64,000 bases of DNA from Owenia fusiformis (lineage: Eukaryota > Annelida > Polychaeta > Sabellida > Oweniidae). Each line of letters opens with the position of its first letter. Position 1 is the stretch's first letter. The translations under genes and the position numbers were made by a program. The stretch is from positions 10,857,730 to 10,921,729 of the forward strand of contig CAIIXF020000007.1 in the NCBI GenBank assembly GCA_903813345.2, in the 5' to 3' direction. Positions 31,736-44,575 of this stretch are shown in pieces. The notes under the pieces were generated by a model. The model had not been told where the DNA came from. It searched no databases and saw only the letters and a program-made list of their open reading frames with translations.

Positions 31736-34247
31736 ATTCAGATGAAAAGTTCAGGCCTCATTAAAGTATGATGTTCATAGTAAAGTCCTCAATCCGTCCA
31801 TCTATCTGTTTTTCCCTCGAAAGGAAGGTTAAGGTTCACATTTTCAAATAATTTGTTTGATAAAGGGTTATGACTCCAAAGGATTACTGTCCCCTCTAAT
31901 ATAATTAATTATTGATTAAAAACTATTATCATCCTTTAAAATCTGTAATTTAATTTCTAGATTTTTGTTGTGCCTCACTTTTTATGAGATGTTTCAATAA
32001 ATATAAATGTTCTTTTTGTGAAAATGATAAAACCCCCCAAAAATTGATCTTTTTTATAGATCTCATAAATCAGATGTTTAAACTTCAATATAATAATTTT
32101 CTGAAGGATGCCAAAATAAATGCCAGTGTGGCATGTGGCCTGTATTGACATGAAATAAACTCTACCAGTGTCTAATTTGCCAAATTATTTTTGAGATTTG
32201 ATCAGTATTACTTTAAGATACCAGATACTCCATAGTTCATAATAATAAAACAAATTAATAGAATTGATTGGGAATATCATGCCTTAAACTTTCCTCACTG
32301 ACTCATCTATCTTGGACATTCAATCTGGTTTTCCAACATGGTCTCAAATGTATTCCTCTTTCTTATCCATCATAGAATTCCTTGATTCATGTGGTCCTTC
32401 TGACATGGACTAATATCCCATCAGGCAAAATTAAAAGCGCAAAAATTAAAGAGCATAGGATTCCATAGACTGAAGGCTCCTTAGAGACTTTCCAAACTTC
32501 ATAATGGTTATTGATTACATTGTTCCTCTGTGTCTCGTGCAGTGGTCTCATTGAGAAACCAAACTTGTCGTTTCATTTGTTAGGTTTTCATTGCACATGT
32601 CTATAATTACCATCACTGTAGAATTGTTATGAAAATTGATCTTTTACTGGTTGGATACATTTGTATTGATTCTGTTCATTAATGGAGCAATTAGTAATAC
32701 ACAATCTTAAGAGAAAAAGAAGCAAAACGGTTTGAGGATCAGAAAAGTTTAATAGATTGACATCTGATTGCTATAAGATATCTTCTTTGTACAGTATGAC
32801 TTATAGCTCTGTGTTTATGTTATAATTTGGTTATTTTCAGTGAAATGACAGACATATGAATAAGAATATGCATTTAAGTCTTGCGTCAGGTCTATTGACT
32901 CCTTCCCCATCTATTTCACCTCCTTGCATCAAGTCTTTTAACTGAAATAGGGGGGGGGGGGGTTAAAAGGGTTTCTAGCATGACTAGAAAAAGAATTATT
33001 AATAAGTTTATTGGTCTCTTGAACATCTAAGGTACATCAAGATATAGCAAATAACAAATAAAACATTCATGCATAACAAAAAGAATAAAGAATAGATTAC
33101 ATCAATTTTAGAGTGTAATATAGAATTGTTCGCTGTTTGAATTTCACTTATGACTCCCAAAAACTTATAATGTTCATTGAAATATAAAAATGAAGTCTGA
33201 CCCATTTATAGCCATTTGTTTCTACTATATTTAGTAGCTTTCTTACTAACCTTAAGTATAACTTATAATTGAGTTTATAAAATCTAAAATCTCTCTGTTG
33301 GTTTATTTATGGAAACTATAGCAGAATTGTTGCAAGCGTTTTAAGACCAAACAGAAATGCACTGAGAAGCTGCACTGATCACTCTGAAATGTTTCTCATT
33401 CCTACCAGTTATGCCTGTGAAATCTTGATAGATTAAGATTGCATTGATTTTATCCAAGTCAAATATTTCACAAAAAAAGTTAGGAGGTCTCTACATAATA
33501 GAACAATAATGTTTTGCTAGATTGTTAAAAACAAAATAGTTGTATTATAAAGAAGCATGTCTCGATTTGCAAATTGAAATTAATATGAATGTGAAAATGC
33601 ATATGTCATTTATAAAAAGTAGAGATTTATAAATGATCTTTGTGGCATATTTGAAAGGGTTTCCTAACTCTTGGACTGGGCTATGATGAATGAGGGAATG
33701 GTATGACAAATTAATTAGAATATGGATTAATGTTCATATTAAAAACCTATATGAAATAAAATGTCTCAGTTTTGCAGTTTCTGTTTTTGAAATTATCTTC
33801 CCAGCGTTGACGCAAGTTGCTACAAAGAACAGCCGTTTTTGTAAAAACAACCAGAGAAATTCGACTGTTATTTTGCTTTTTCCATGTAATTTCCAATATG
33901 ATTTTGTTGTTATTTTGATTATTTTGCCTTTGTTTAATATTCCAATGAAACCCCTGCACATCACAAATAATTGAAATCATGCCGAAAAACACAATGTTAG
34001 CGTTGCCTACCCTTCTACTTGCAAAATGTACACAAATGAGTGATTTTACTAATGAAATTCTCAGTATGTGGAATTCAAAGTTTGATAAATGTGTCAATTG
34101 CACATATGAATATATCTCATCAGCAGTGTATCCATGAAGCATCCATTTTCTTACTGCCCACGCCTCCACATTTAAAACCATTCCCCACTTCACAATTCAC
34201 TTACTTTATACAGCAACTTATATTTATAATATAGTTAACTGGTTTAC

Positions 34248-34589
34248 TTACTCCTCATCATACTCTCCCTCTTCTCCCAGAAGTACTGATCTTGAAGCTA
34301 ATGTACTGTGTCTTTTCCTCAGCAGCTTTGCAAATGGACTTTCTGGGTTGTACTCTCTGCCAGCAAAAGACACTATGGAACTTTCTCGTTGTCGTAAATA
34401 TTCCCTGGCTAATCCAACACTTGATTTTCTTGGTGTGTTAACTATATCTCTTGTGAATGATACAACTGTTCCTTGACGTTTCGCTTGAAGGTTAGAATGT
34501 TTCAGAATATCTTTTTCGCCATGTTCATTATGTTGCTCTTGTTGGTTTTTCATAACCTCTTCAATGATATCACCCATTGACTCATACAT
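34248..34589 (-). CDS. Unrecognised 113-codon ORF or first coding exon, Ser/Arg-rich
   Basis: Begins MYESMGDIIEEVMKNQQEQ with A at -3. A basic, Ser-rich middle carries several RxxS sites (TPRKSSVG, RQRESSIVSF, RKRHSTLASRS) and an acidic tail EEGEYDEE precedes TAA. Amino-acid composition is convincingly protein-like. The end can also be read as a splice donor, GA|GTAAGT (about 34,251), giving a first coding exon in phase 2 with downstream exons not found. No domain, signal peptide or membrane segment seen. Repeated RxxS motifs suggest kinase or 14-3-3 targets, by inference only. A promoter-like island lies about 0.9 kb upstream at 35.45 kb. Confidence 0.5.
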   Translation of the reverse strand: MYESMGDIIEEVMKNQQEQHNEHGEKDILKHSNLQAKRQGTVVSFTRDIVNTPRKSSVGLAREYLRQRESSIVSFAGREYNPESPFAKLLRKRHSTLASRSVLLGEEGEYDEE

Positions 34590-35444
34590 GTTTATGTTAG
34601 TCAGTCAGTCAGGTTTATGCTGTACAGTTGGTTTGGGAATAAGGCATTTTTATATCTCTACTTTTCCTCTGTTATAATGCTAAAATGTTTGCATACTTTG
34701 TTTCCAACATTATGAAATTCATTTTTTCTTCCTTTTAGTTAACATATTGAGTTCTTTAGTTATATTCATTATTTAGATATCCCGTTTTTGTCATTGATTA
34801 AAGCGCTAAATTAGATTGAATTTTCCATTTCTTTAGAAATCATGTAGAACAATTTATTGTTGTTAGCCATTCTGTTGTTAACCCAACAAAATGCTCGATT
34901 TAATGGTACAAATTTACCATCTTAATCTCCAATGTTTTGACATGGACTTTCATTAACCCATTATATGAATGTTTCATCAAGTATTATTATCTGATTATGA
35001 AAACACAGCTTTAGAAAAACAGTCTTAAGAAAGCATTTGCTATTTGCTTTAAATCAAACAATACCTTATATAATTTATTTTAGTTGGTTAAAATATGGAA
35101 TCCTTACAATGGGTTAATCGGATAACAAGAGTGACTTATATATGCATATTCAAATCTTTGCCTATAGCATTCTTTATCCATAGTTAAAACATCTCCCCAA
35201 CCATATATTGCCCAACATAGTTTTTTTTCATGAGGGAACCTTCATTTGTTGATTAGTAAGTTGTACAGTAATATGAAAGTTTTAAAAAGCCTAACAAATG
35301 GCAGGTGATGATATAATGATATTATGCATGTGAATGCCTTGTTCTTTGTGCTAAAACAAAATCTACTACCCTTTGCATTCGTTTGACTTCACTTCTTAAA
35401 AGAGAGCTTCGTCTTCACTCTTTCAAACTAAAATAAACCTGTGA

Positions 35445-35650
35445 ACTCACCGCGCCAATCAGTGTTCGTCGGCCAATTTTGACCAACGTTCTATATATGA
35501 TCATTCCTTCTGACGTCATCGTTGAGCCCGGAATTGACCAATGACATGCGCACATTTAATTAGAACGCATTTGGCGTATGTTTCTTCAAGCTCGCTGACT
35601 GGTGGAAGAAAGGTCAACGCGTAGGTCAAAAGTGATTTATTACCCAAACT
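35445..35650. promoter_or_regulatory. CpG-containing promoter-like island with CCAAT boxes and a CRE
   Basis: Within AT-rich DNA this stretch is relatively CpG-rich. It has three CCAAT motifs on the plus strand (gcgccaatcag near 35,453, ggccaattttg near 35,470, gaccaatgac near 35,537) and tgacgtcat at about 35,511. It could start the minus-strand gene at 34,589 or the 5' noncoding exon of talin on the plus strand (a possible donor, cgcagg|gtaaaa, is near 35,741). Confidence 0.35.
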
Positions 35651-36466
35651 GTCACCGGTACCCGTCGTTGGGGTGGGGCTACTAAACTGTAATATGGTCT
35701 CTACTAGGCAGAGTGTAGTTTAACTAGACTCTGCACGCAGGGTAAAAATCTACTAACCCCAAAATCTGAATTTCTTTTTTTCAATTTGATTTCCAAAAAA
35801 TGTCCCTGCCCTTATTGATATATCGACATATGGAATGTTATATGAAATATACCCTTCAAATAAAAGACAAAATTTCCATTGAATTGTTAAGTCTTCCCTG
35901 AAGGTTCCAAATTTTACTTTATTTTAGGTTCTTATGACAGCAAATCTCTGTTATTACATTTTGAAAGGCTGTACTTATAGATGAAATCTCGAAAACTAAT
36001 CATTTATTGTAAATAAGTTTCTTATTCATGACATATTTTATGGTAAGTCTATATTTTCAGCTAGTCCTAGAATTATATACAGTAAAATCTGTCAAGGATA
36101 AGTGTTTCTAGAAGAGCATAAAAGTTTTCACCCTGAGAGGTACTTGTATCAAGGGTTTAGGTAACATTAGAGTAGGATAACATAGGATATTAAAAATATA
36201 ACTGAGAAATTGTATTTTAAAGAACATCTCACTCACTTTACCTCTGATTGAGAATTTATATTGATTGCATTGCTGAGGAATTTAAATTGATTATCCATCT
36301 TGAGATTTAACATTTCTGGTGATTTTTTTATTTTGTTTCTGTAGAATTTATTTTTATATTGATTATATTTCTAGAGATTGACAATGTTTGCATTTAGTTG
36401 CACCTTAAAGTGAGTGCATTTTTGAGGATTTTAAAATGAATGCATTTTTGTAGACTTAACATTACG

Positions 36467-36742
36467 TTACGTTAACGTATTTCTTGCGGCATATCCATTT
36501 GAGTACGGATTTGCCCAGCTTGTGCCATCAACACTTTTCAAATGCCTTGTTATATGTATATGATATCTATTGCCTCTGACGTCTAGACAACTAACCAATC
36601 TTGTAACACTTACTTTACCCTTAGAAACACTCTTTTCTTTCATGTATAGTATCATGGGTGTATCTTGCTCTATTAGATGCCTTTTCACAGCATTGTGAAT
36701 TTTGTTTTTGTAATCGGGGAACATGCAATCAACCTGGGACAT
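36467..36742 (-). CDS. Unrecognised 91-codon ORF
   Basis: Starts MSQVDCMFPDYKNKIHNAVK and ends PYSNGYAARNTLT then TAA. It is mixed, soluble and basic, with balanced residue use unlike the random frames nearby. On the minus strand TATATATAAAG lies at 36,770-36,760, about 20-30 bases upstream of the ATG, which would leave almost no leader. Possible donors (aac|gtaacg, aac|gtaatg) overlap the end, so it may be an exon. No family recognised. Confidence 0.4.
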   Translation of the reverse strand: MSQVDCMFPDYKNKIHNAVKRHLIEQDTPMILYMKEKSVSKGKVSVTRLVSCLDVRGNRYHIHITRHLKSVDGTSWANPYSNGYAARNTLT

Positions 36743-38929
36743 TTTTCTTAAATCAGCCTCTTTATATATAGTTGTCTAGTAGAGAGATATTACAGTCATG
36801 AAATTGCTTGTAAAGGTGAAATATCTGTATTAGATCGCTTTAAATCATAAGTTTGAGAGTGTCAGAAAATATTATATTTTCAGACTTATTGTTAACTTAA
36901 GTCCTATGAGAGTTATGAAATGAGTCACTTCTATACAGCAATATCAGGCCCAATTATCAATATGCCATACATGGAATTTGATTGGAGAGATATTACTGAT
37001 TGTATCTGATGCCCGATATATCACTATAAGGAAATCAGCAATTTGGTAAAATTACTAAATTGTTGGAATTTTGCATCTGGGATATATGCAGTTTGAAATG
37101 ACATTAATAATGATTGGTCTTTGTCTGTAAATTGTTTGCTCAAAATGAATGGCATATGACTGCTCGTTATTTCTTGTGTGTTTGTATTTTTAAATGTTCT
37201 CATTGTAGTTTCTGAAAAAAGTCATCTCATTGTCATTTATGACAAATGTAAATTATGACAAATGTTTGATTATTGCAAAGAATATACACAAAAATATGCA
37301 CAAATAATATACAACATGTAACATTATAAGATTAATTGGACGAGTTTTTTGTGTGTCTCATTACAAGCAACAAAGAGCTTGCACAATCTTAAAACCTATA
37401 AACTCATTGTTATATTAATCAATTGATTGATCTTTTTGCTTTTGTATAACTTATATGTAGTTTTACTCACAGTACAATGAGCAAAACACAAGGAAAGTTG
37501 TTCCTAATCATTGTCAATTTTATGATATGAAATTATCTTTGTTCTAGATGATTTAACATGAAGTGAATAAAAACGGAATGAAGGTATAAAAAATAAATGT
37601 AATTGTAGAAGTTAATGTTCTCAATTTCTTTAATTCCAGGCGGAATCAGTGTGAAGACCCCTTGAATGATTGTGTCTGTATCATTGGAGACTCCTTGGAA
37701 ACAGCACTGATGCATTAGATCACTAGGTTAGTATTGAATTGATCTTAAAAACTGCTTCTTTATGATATATTTGAATGGTATAGTTAATCAAACATCAATG
37801 TTGAAGAGAGGAGCTATTTTGTCACAATCCCATGTCTCAATAATTCCAAATGCAAATTGCATGGACTGTATGTCAAGAAATGAGTCCCTCTTAGAACAGC
37901 CAGAATTTTTATAACACAGACTGAATTTTGGAATTCTGTTTTCTAGTAATAGTGATAGGTTTTTAAATGAAAATAAATGTTTAAATATGTTTCAATCTTA
38001 ATGAAGATCAATCTTTTCCCTCTTCTAGTTGATCGATGGATTGTTAACTTCAAAATCATAATTGTTTACATTAGCCTCAAAGAAAGATGTACATTTGATT
38101 GACAGTTTCAGTTTTCTTTTTTGTACTGATGCCCTCAGGGGGAAGGGGGTAGATGTTAACAATGCTATAAATAAATGTTTTGATTTACCTCATATTAGAC
38201 ATATATCAATGGTCAGTTATGACTTCTTTTTATATTTTTATAAACTGGATTAGAATTAGAAATAAGGATAGATATGTAAACTTGTATTCTTAATGATCTG
38301 TATTTTCCAAGTACTTTTATTTTTTTATCTGATGATTTCAGTAAAATGAATAATGCTACATTTCTGGTTGTGATCTTGGTTTAAATACCTGTTCAGGGCA
38401 TGAACGTAACATGATCTCAAGTGAGAACATGTATAAGTCCCACATCTTGATTCAGATGCTGTTTTTGCAGCATCCCGTCTTCATCAGTAGCTTTCTAACT
38501 TATCTTCATGTGATTTTGATCCTACTTACCACAACCCCATGCTTATCAAAGGTACTTAGCCTTGCAGTAGCCAGTGCTATTTTTGCAACTTCTAAATCTG
38601 CTAGCAGGAAAATGGTGAATAAGTGAAAGTTGTAATAATGTAGGAGTAGAAATTAGAGCTTTACTATACATCAAGATACATATCACTATTTTACAATTTG
38701 GATTATATATTTTTCTACCCATTGTTATTGGATTTTACATGACAGGGCTAACTTGGTAAGTAATCAGTACATTATATTTATGTATTATGTAAATATACAC
38801 TGTAAAGGTTAGGAATTAGTCTGTTCTGACTCAAGGATTTGTAGTTTTTGCAGTACATGGCTGTTTGTTATGTTTACCACATTTTTATGATGTGATGTAC
38901 TGTAAGTGAAAATTATTTAGCAGTTTACT

Positions 38930-41055
38930 AGATTCTGTTATCTGTTCATGAACTACTGGCATTTGGTACATGGTTATTTTTAGATATCCCAGAGTCTTGG
39001 AATCCAATTTTACAAATTGAATGTCAAAGAAAATGTAATTTATATGAAAATAACCAACTGGATCCATTTTCCATATTATACTCTAGTACTCCACTGTATT
39101 AGATTATAGTAGTCTACAGTCAGTTCCCTGCTAGGTGCCATTAATGTGAGGCAATTCTTCCGTTACCACAATCTCCTCCCCATTATCTGGAGAAGTTTGT
39201 GTTCGGGGCAGTTGGTTCTAAACATGGAGGTTCATTAAATAAAAATTTGGTCAGTCCCTTTTTGCATCTTGACCGGGTCTATTGAAATGCTCGCCCTTGG
39301 ATTAAAAGGGTGAATTTGATATATACATGGACTAAGGGAAGATTATCAGAGTAGATATTTTCATTTGGAGTAAATAATCCTCACATTGATATGTGGCCTT
39401 GCATGTGAGGTCAGTGAGTAAATACAGGATAGATATAGAGAGATGGAGATAAGGTGAAGATTCACTATGTTGTCCTGGTGATAAGTCATGAGCTCTGGCA
39501 GCCAAACAACATATAAGGTGAATCCTCTTTTTGTGTTCCACTCAGCCCATGCATTTCACAAGAACTCAGCTTCATATACACTTTGGATTGTGGGATGATT
39601 CTATGATCTAGACCATATCCATCACAATAACCCATATCAACTCATCATGATCTCAATCTTGCCATGTGCAAAAATAGAAGATGTGAGGACAAGTATTTCA
39701 AATTAGAATGGCCTATATCCAAAATTAGGACATTACATTTTTGCAAATAACCAGCTAGTATTTATTTCATATTCATTCTCCCAAGAAAAATTCAGGAAAT
39801 CTTACATTTGGAATTTTTGAGTTTCATATAAACAACAAAAGTGTTGAATAACCCGTAATAGCCATTGATTTGGGCAGTTTTGCTAGTTCATAGAGAATTG
39901 GGAGAGCAATTTGAAGATGAATCCCCTTGTTATAGTGTATGGAGTAATGGCCCATCTCTTTATACTATCATGCGGGTATGCATAGATAACCAACACATGT
40001 AGACGTTTAGCTTTAAGATAAGGTCTCACGTGTCTAGTCATCTCACAATTTTTTATAATATTGAAAAAATGAAAATAAGTCATTTTGAATAAGACTGGCT
40101 TTTCGGAAAACCAATTCTTTATCTCCAACTTTTAGTGAAATTCATCATTGTTGCAGAACCAAACATTTCTAATTTTTACACAGTCCTTTGTAGATTTAGT
40201 AACAAATTAACCAGAGTGTAATCATCATCAGGAAAACTGTTTACAATGGTGAAACTTACTACATGACTAGATAATCATTAAGATTCCAGGATGAAGCAGT
40301 CATGAAAACGTGTGTATGATATTGTGTAATTAAGCATATTTGGGAGTAGATCTTCCTGTCTTATAGTCCAGGATATGATTCAACATTTGCATCTACAGAC
40401 TCAACAGTTTCCCTTTCCTTATCTCCAAATAACATGGCATGACTATATTGGATCTTTGCATAATCTTGTACTATTGTGCTGGTATCTTTCTATATATTTG
40501 AGATTCAATAAAACAGATATCCTATCCAATGTTGCCCTTTGTTCATAATCATCATATGGACTGGTGGTTGATAGTATCTTACTTCAATCACATTTATTTA
40601 CCTGAAATATAAAGTCAGAATAACTCCATTTCCAATGTAAGTATTGACAGAGTTGTATGTTGATTCACATGTATTTACAGATTACCTGCTATTTTTAGCC
40701 ATTTCCAAGATGTTTTATTTGAAGAACAGTAGAGTCTGCATGATCTCATGTTTTGTTTGTTTCATTTCATCTGTTATGTTAAATCACCAAATGAAGATGA
40801 ATTCAACAAAAATTCAAATATTGAAGATTTTGTTTAGATTAATATTGTCAATTAGAGAGCTTCATAAGTTAATGGATAATAGGATTGAAAAGTGGCAGAT
40901 TCTGATACTGGCAGTAGTGGCATTTAAAATTGGCATAATGCTGTTTTTATATCATGGAGACTCAGAATCCAATTTTACAAATTAAATGTCAAATAAAATG
41001 TGATTTACGAATTTATGAATATAGTTAACTATATTTAGATCCATTTTCCTTATAA
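38930..41055. repeat. Pair of diverged direct repeats about 2 kb apart
   Basis: About 150 bases at 38,930-39,080 resemble 40,893-41,055. The best part is ggaatccaattttacaaatt (38,999) versus agaatccaattttacaaatt (40,966), followed in both by (a/g)aatgtcaaa and later ggatccattttcc/agatccattttcc. May be two copies of one dispersed repeat, or the ends of a decayed element. Confidence 0.45.
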
Positions 41056-43252
41056 TCTGCACCATTTTAAGTATTTGTTCATGATATTCGTCATCATAAT
41101 TTGTCTTTATAATCTTCATATGTATGGAACTATTGGGCACAAAGTGGAAGATACCTCAAATAATGATAATCAAATGTGTACTTTTCACATTTGCACTTAA
41201 ATTTTATTTAATGTTTTGAAACTAAAATCTGAATTAGTATATCAAAATGAATTCAGGCATATTTTTGTAACCACAGACGAAATACAAGAACAGTAATTTA
41301 GAACCATTAATTCTTGAACATTTAGAACATGATGCACATAGTATTAGTATGGCTGTCAGTGGTTTTATGAGTAGCTTCATGAACAGATCTGAAGGTTTTT
41401 CTTACTATTCCATGTTCATCATCCTGTTTTTCATAAATTGGCATTCAGTTCAGTTCAATCTTTTTTTCCTCCATCTAAATGAAGTTAGTATATTTAGAGT
41501 TTGAAAATAGGCTTGCACCAACCAGAATACTCATTTGCCCAAATTTTGATAACAGGAGCATTGGAATATTTTGATCACTTTTGTTTCTTTGAACATGAGA
41601 ATTTCGCCCTTACTTAAGAAAAGTACATCCCAGTGCCCATGCCCCTAATTGCCACTGCTAACCTTTTTGGGATGAATATTGATAAAGGGGAGGGGGTCTA
41701 TGACTACTATACAAACCATGTTAATGAATATCAGCAGAGTTCAGTCATTGAGGCCCAAAGTTTACCCTGAATCATATCAACTGGCATCATTACCCTCTAA
41801 CTATTATAGAAGATTTTACAGTTTTTACAGTTTTCATGCTAGGATAAGTTCCTAATGGCTTGATATTGGCTAAATCAAAGAATTATTCCTTGATTAAAGA
41901 ATGCAGCTAAGTTTTTGAGCAGGGTATTCTAGTACCATTCTAGCTAGATAATCCCAAGTACAAGGCATAGTCAAGCTGAACATTTCCATATGAATTATGA
42001 TTTTCAAATATTACACTGAGGAAGCCTGGCAGGATGAAATGAGCAGTCTGTTGCTATGCAATAGAATGCAGTCAATGTGGACCTAGTTATGATTAATCTT
42101 AATAGTTAAAGCTGAGAACCTGATGGAATTCTATATTCATAGCCCAATAGTAGATTGCCTGTAATTCTCCAAAACTCAGGAATGGTGTTCTACAGTATTA
42201 ACAATGATTTTCCCAGCATGAAAGAGTATTAAACCAATTTTAGTTGAGAATTTGAAAAATCTTAAAAACTAGGCAAACTTGACTTTTTTGAATCCAGATG
42301 TTCTATTTACAAACATAGTTTCAAGTTTATGACAGCAATGCATTTGTTTTATAGAAAGAACATGTACCGTATTTGATTGATTTTAATACATAGATGGCAT
42401 GACATGTAAAAAGGAGGTTCGATTACATATCAACCCAATACTAAGTGTCCAGAATCAAGTAAATTAGGCAGATGAAACTCTCTTTTAAATAAGTGAAATC
42501 CAAATATTGGATAGGGTATCAGGCAATGCTCTTAATAGTTGATTCTGTCAGAAGTCATACTCTATGATGGAATAACTAGTTATTGGAATTTGCCTATTAC
42601 TGGCTGGACATTATAATTGAGTCTAATATCCCGCCACTGTCAAATATTCATTTCCCATAAATGTATAATCTGAAGAGTGATCTGTACTCTGGGGTCTGTG
42701 CTGTGTCATAAAAGAGACTGTGCATTTATAGGAATTGCAATGTTTAAGTGCGTTGAGTGTGTTATATTGGATATGGACAGAACCATGCGAGGGTGCATAT
42801 GCTTTTACATATATAGGGGTAAGTTCTTTTTGATCCATCGTGATCTTTGAGTCAAACTTTAGATGATTTTTATGAATATGATAGTCTGTTAGCTATACAT
42901 GGTGAGTTTAGCTAAGGATCACGGTTCAAAAATGAAACAATAATTTGAATTAATATACAGCTTAGTATATTTTAAAATTCATATTATTAAGAGTCTTCAA
43001 ACTCTACAATACATGTATCTGTATATTTATCATATTCAGTGATATCTGTTTTCCAAAAGCATGGACTAGAGTAGCATCTGACTTGTTATCTTAGATCTAT
43101 GATGAATGCCAGATCTGGACCAAGAAGATTCAATTTCCCAATAGACATACTTTAGTGTTCTTTATCTCTTTATCATAGTAGTCATAAGATGAATGCTACA
43201 TCCAATTTATATATCTATTCATTTTGAATGAATATGTGCAACCGGAAGATAA

Positions 43253-43388
43253 ATAGAGGTTATTTAATGGGAGGTTTTTGATACAGGGTATATCCGAGGG
43301 AAATATAATATATCAGCCCGAGGGACAATAGGGATCGCGAGGGTTGATATGTTGTATTCACCGAGGGATATACCCTGTATCAAAAATC
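43253..43388. repeat. GAGGG palindromic MITE, copy 2
   Basis: Starts atagaggttatttaatggga, has tttttgatacagggtatatc and its complement near the right end, and a central gcccgagggac. Highly similar to copy 1 at 20,565-20,698. The flanks differ, so this marks the borders of the mobile unit. Confidence 0.8.
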
Positions 43389-44048
43389 GAGCAAAAATCT
43401 ATGCAATGATGATTTTTTGAATAGTCAGAATTTTTTGAACAATATCTTCTAGAGATTTATAGTACGTGATATGGACATAGAAAATTGTATGTGTCTGCAA
43501 GGTCTGATATGATACCAGAAATCAAATAGATATTAATCAAAGTAGATTGATGTTCTTTCCCCAGCTATAACAAAATAGACACATCCCATGAGACACACAA
43601 TGTTTCTGTGTTTAATATGTCATCTTAATCATGTATTGTACAATATGAATTATACAATAAAGGAATTATAAAATTAAGAGAGCATTCTGACATTTGGGCC
43701 CATATGATTGAAATTATCATTGTATTCTTCAAAATTGTTGGAATTCAAATTGTGGAAAAACTCGAAAAGAGTCAATACTAATTAAAAAATGAGTATGCGA
43801 ACATCTGGCTAGTTATAATCTCAGGCAAACTGTTAGTGAATCTTTAACTGAAACATGTATGATAGAATAGCATGTAGGTATTGCTGAGAGTGCAGTTCAG
43901 TGCCTCGGGTAACCATAGGTAACCCTAATTACAGGTTAATTACTTCTAACCACATATTACTATTGGCGTACAACTTTACAACTCACAATTTTGATATGTT
44001 GTAAAACTTGTGTAAAGTGAACACTACTGATTCAGCTGATCTTTTCCA

Positions 44049-44575
44049 CATTACATATTGAGAGATGTTCATATTGTACATTCAGAGGTATTCATATTAT
44101 ACATTGAGAGGTGCTCATATTATACATCGAGGGGTGTTCACATTAAACATTGGGAGGTTTATATTATACATCGGGAGATGTTCACATTATACATTGAGAG
44201 GTGTTAACATTATACATTAAGAGGTGCTCATATTATACATCGAGGGGTGTTTGCATTAAACATTGGGAGGTTTATATTATACATCGGGAGATGTTCACAT
44301 TATACATTGAGAGGTGTTAACGTTATATAATAATAATATAATAATATAATAATGTTATATAATTGTACATTGAGAGGTGTTAACATTATACATTCAGAGG
44401 TGCTCATATTATACATCGGGAGATGTTCACATTACACATTGAGAGATGTTCACATTATACATTGAGAGGTGTTAACATTATACTATACTTTGAGAGGTGG
44501 TCTCATGATACATTGGGAGATAGTTACATCATACTTTGATAGGTGCTCACATTAAATATTAAGAGGTTTTTAGAT
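44049..44575. repeat. Minisatellite, unit about 22 bp
   Basis: About two dozen copies of a unit like ttatacattgagaggtgttcaca with variants (gaggtgctcatat, cgggagatgttcacat). A higher-order block of about 110 bases is repeated, including the odd short unit ttgggaggtttatatta. An ataatataataatataata microsatellite interrupts it near 44,330. Confidence 0.85.

Larger units (their letters stand above)
26987..34247. other. Gene-poor AT-rich region
   Basis: Seven kilobases with only short open frames that lack protein character. Repeats at 30.6 and 31.4 kb and a 12-G run near 32,950 are listed or noted separately. If talin has its 5' noncoding exon at 15.5 kb, this lies in its first intron. Confidence 0.4.

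Noticed and set aside
32949-32962. Twelve-G run as a functional quadruplex site
   Set aside because: A lone homopolymer without neighbouring G-tracts or repeat context; length may also be uncertain.
40644-40985. 113-codon plus-strand frame with hydrophobic segments
   Set aside because: Composition follows the AT-rich DNA (Ile, Leu, Phe, Asn); its end overlaps a repeat; no splice or promoter support.
44049-44575. Regularly spaced repeats as a CRISPR-like array
   Set aside because: Units are adjacent and variable without unique spacers, and the genome is eukaryotic: a minisatellite.
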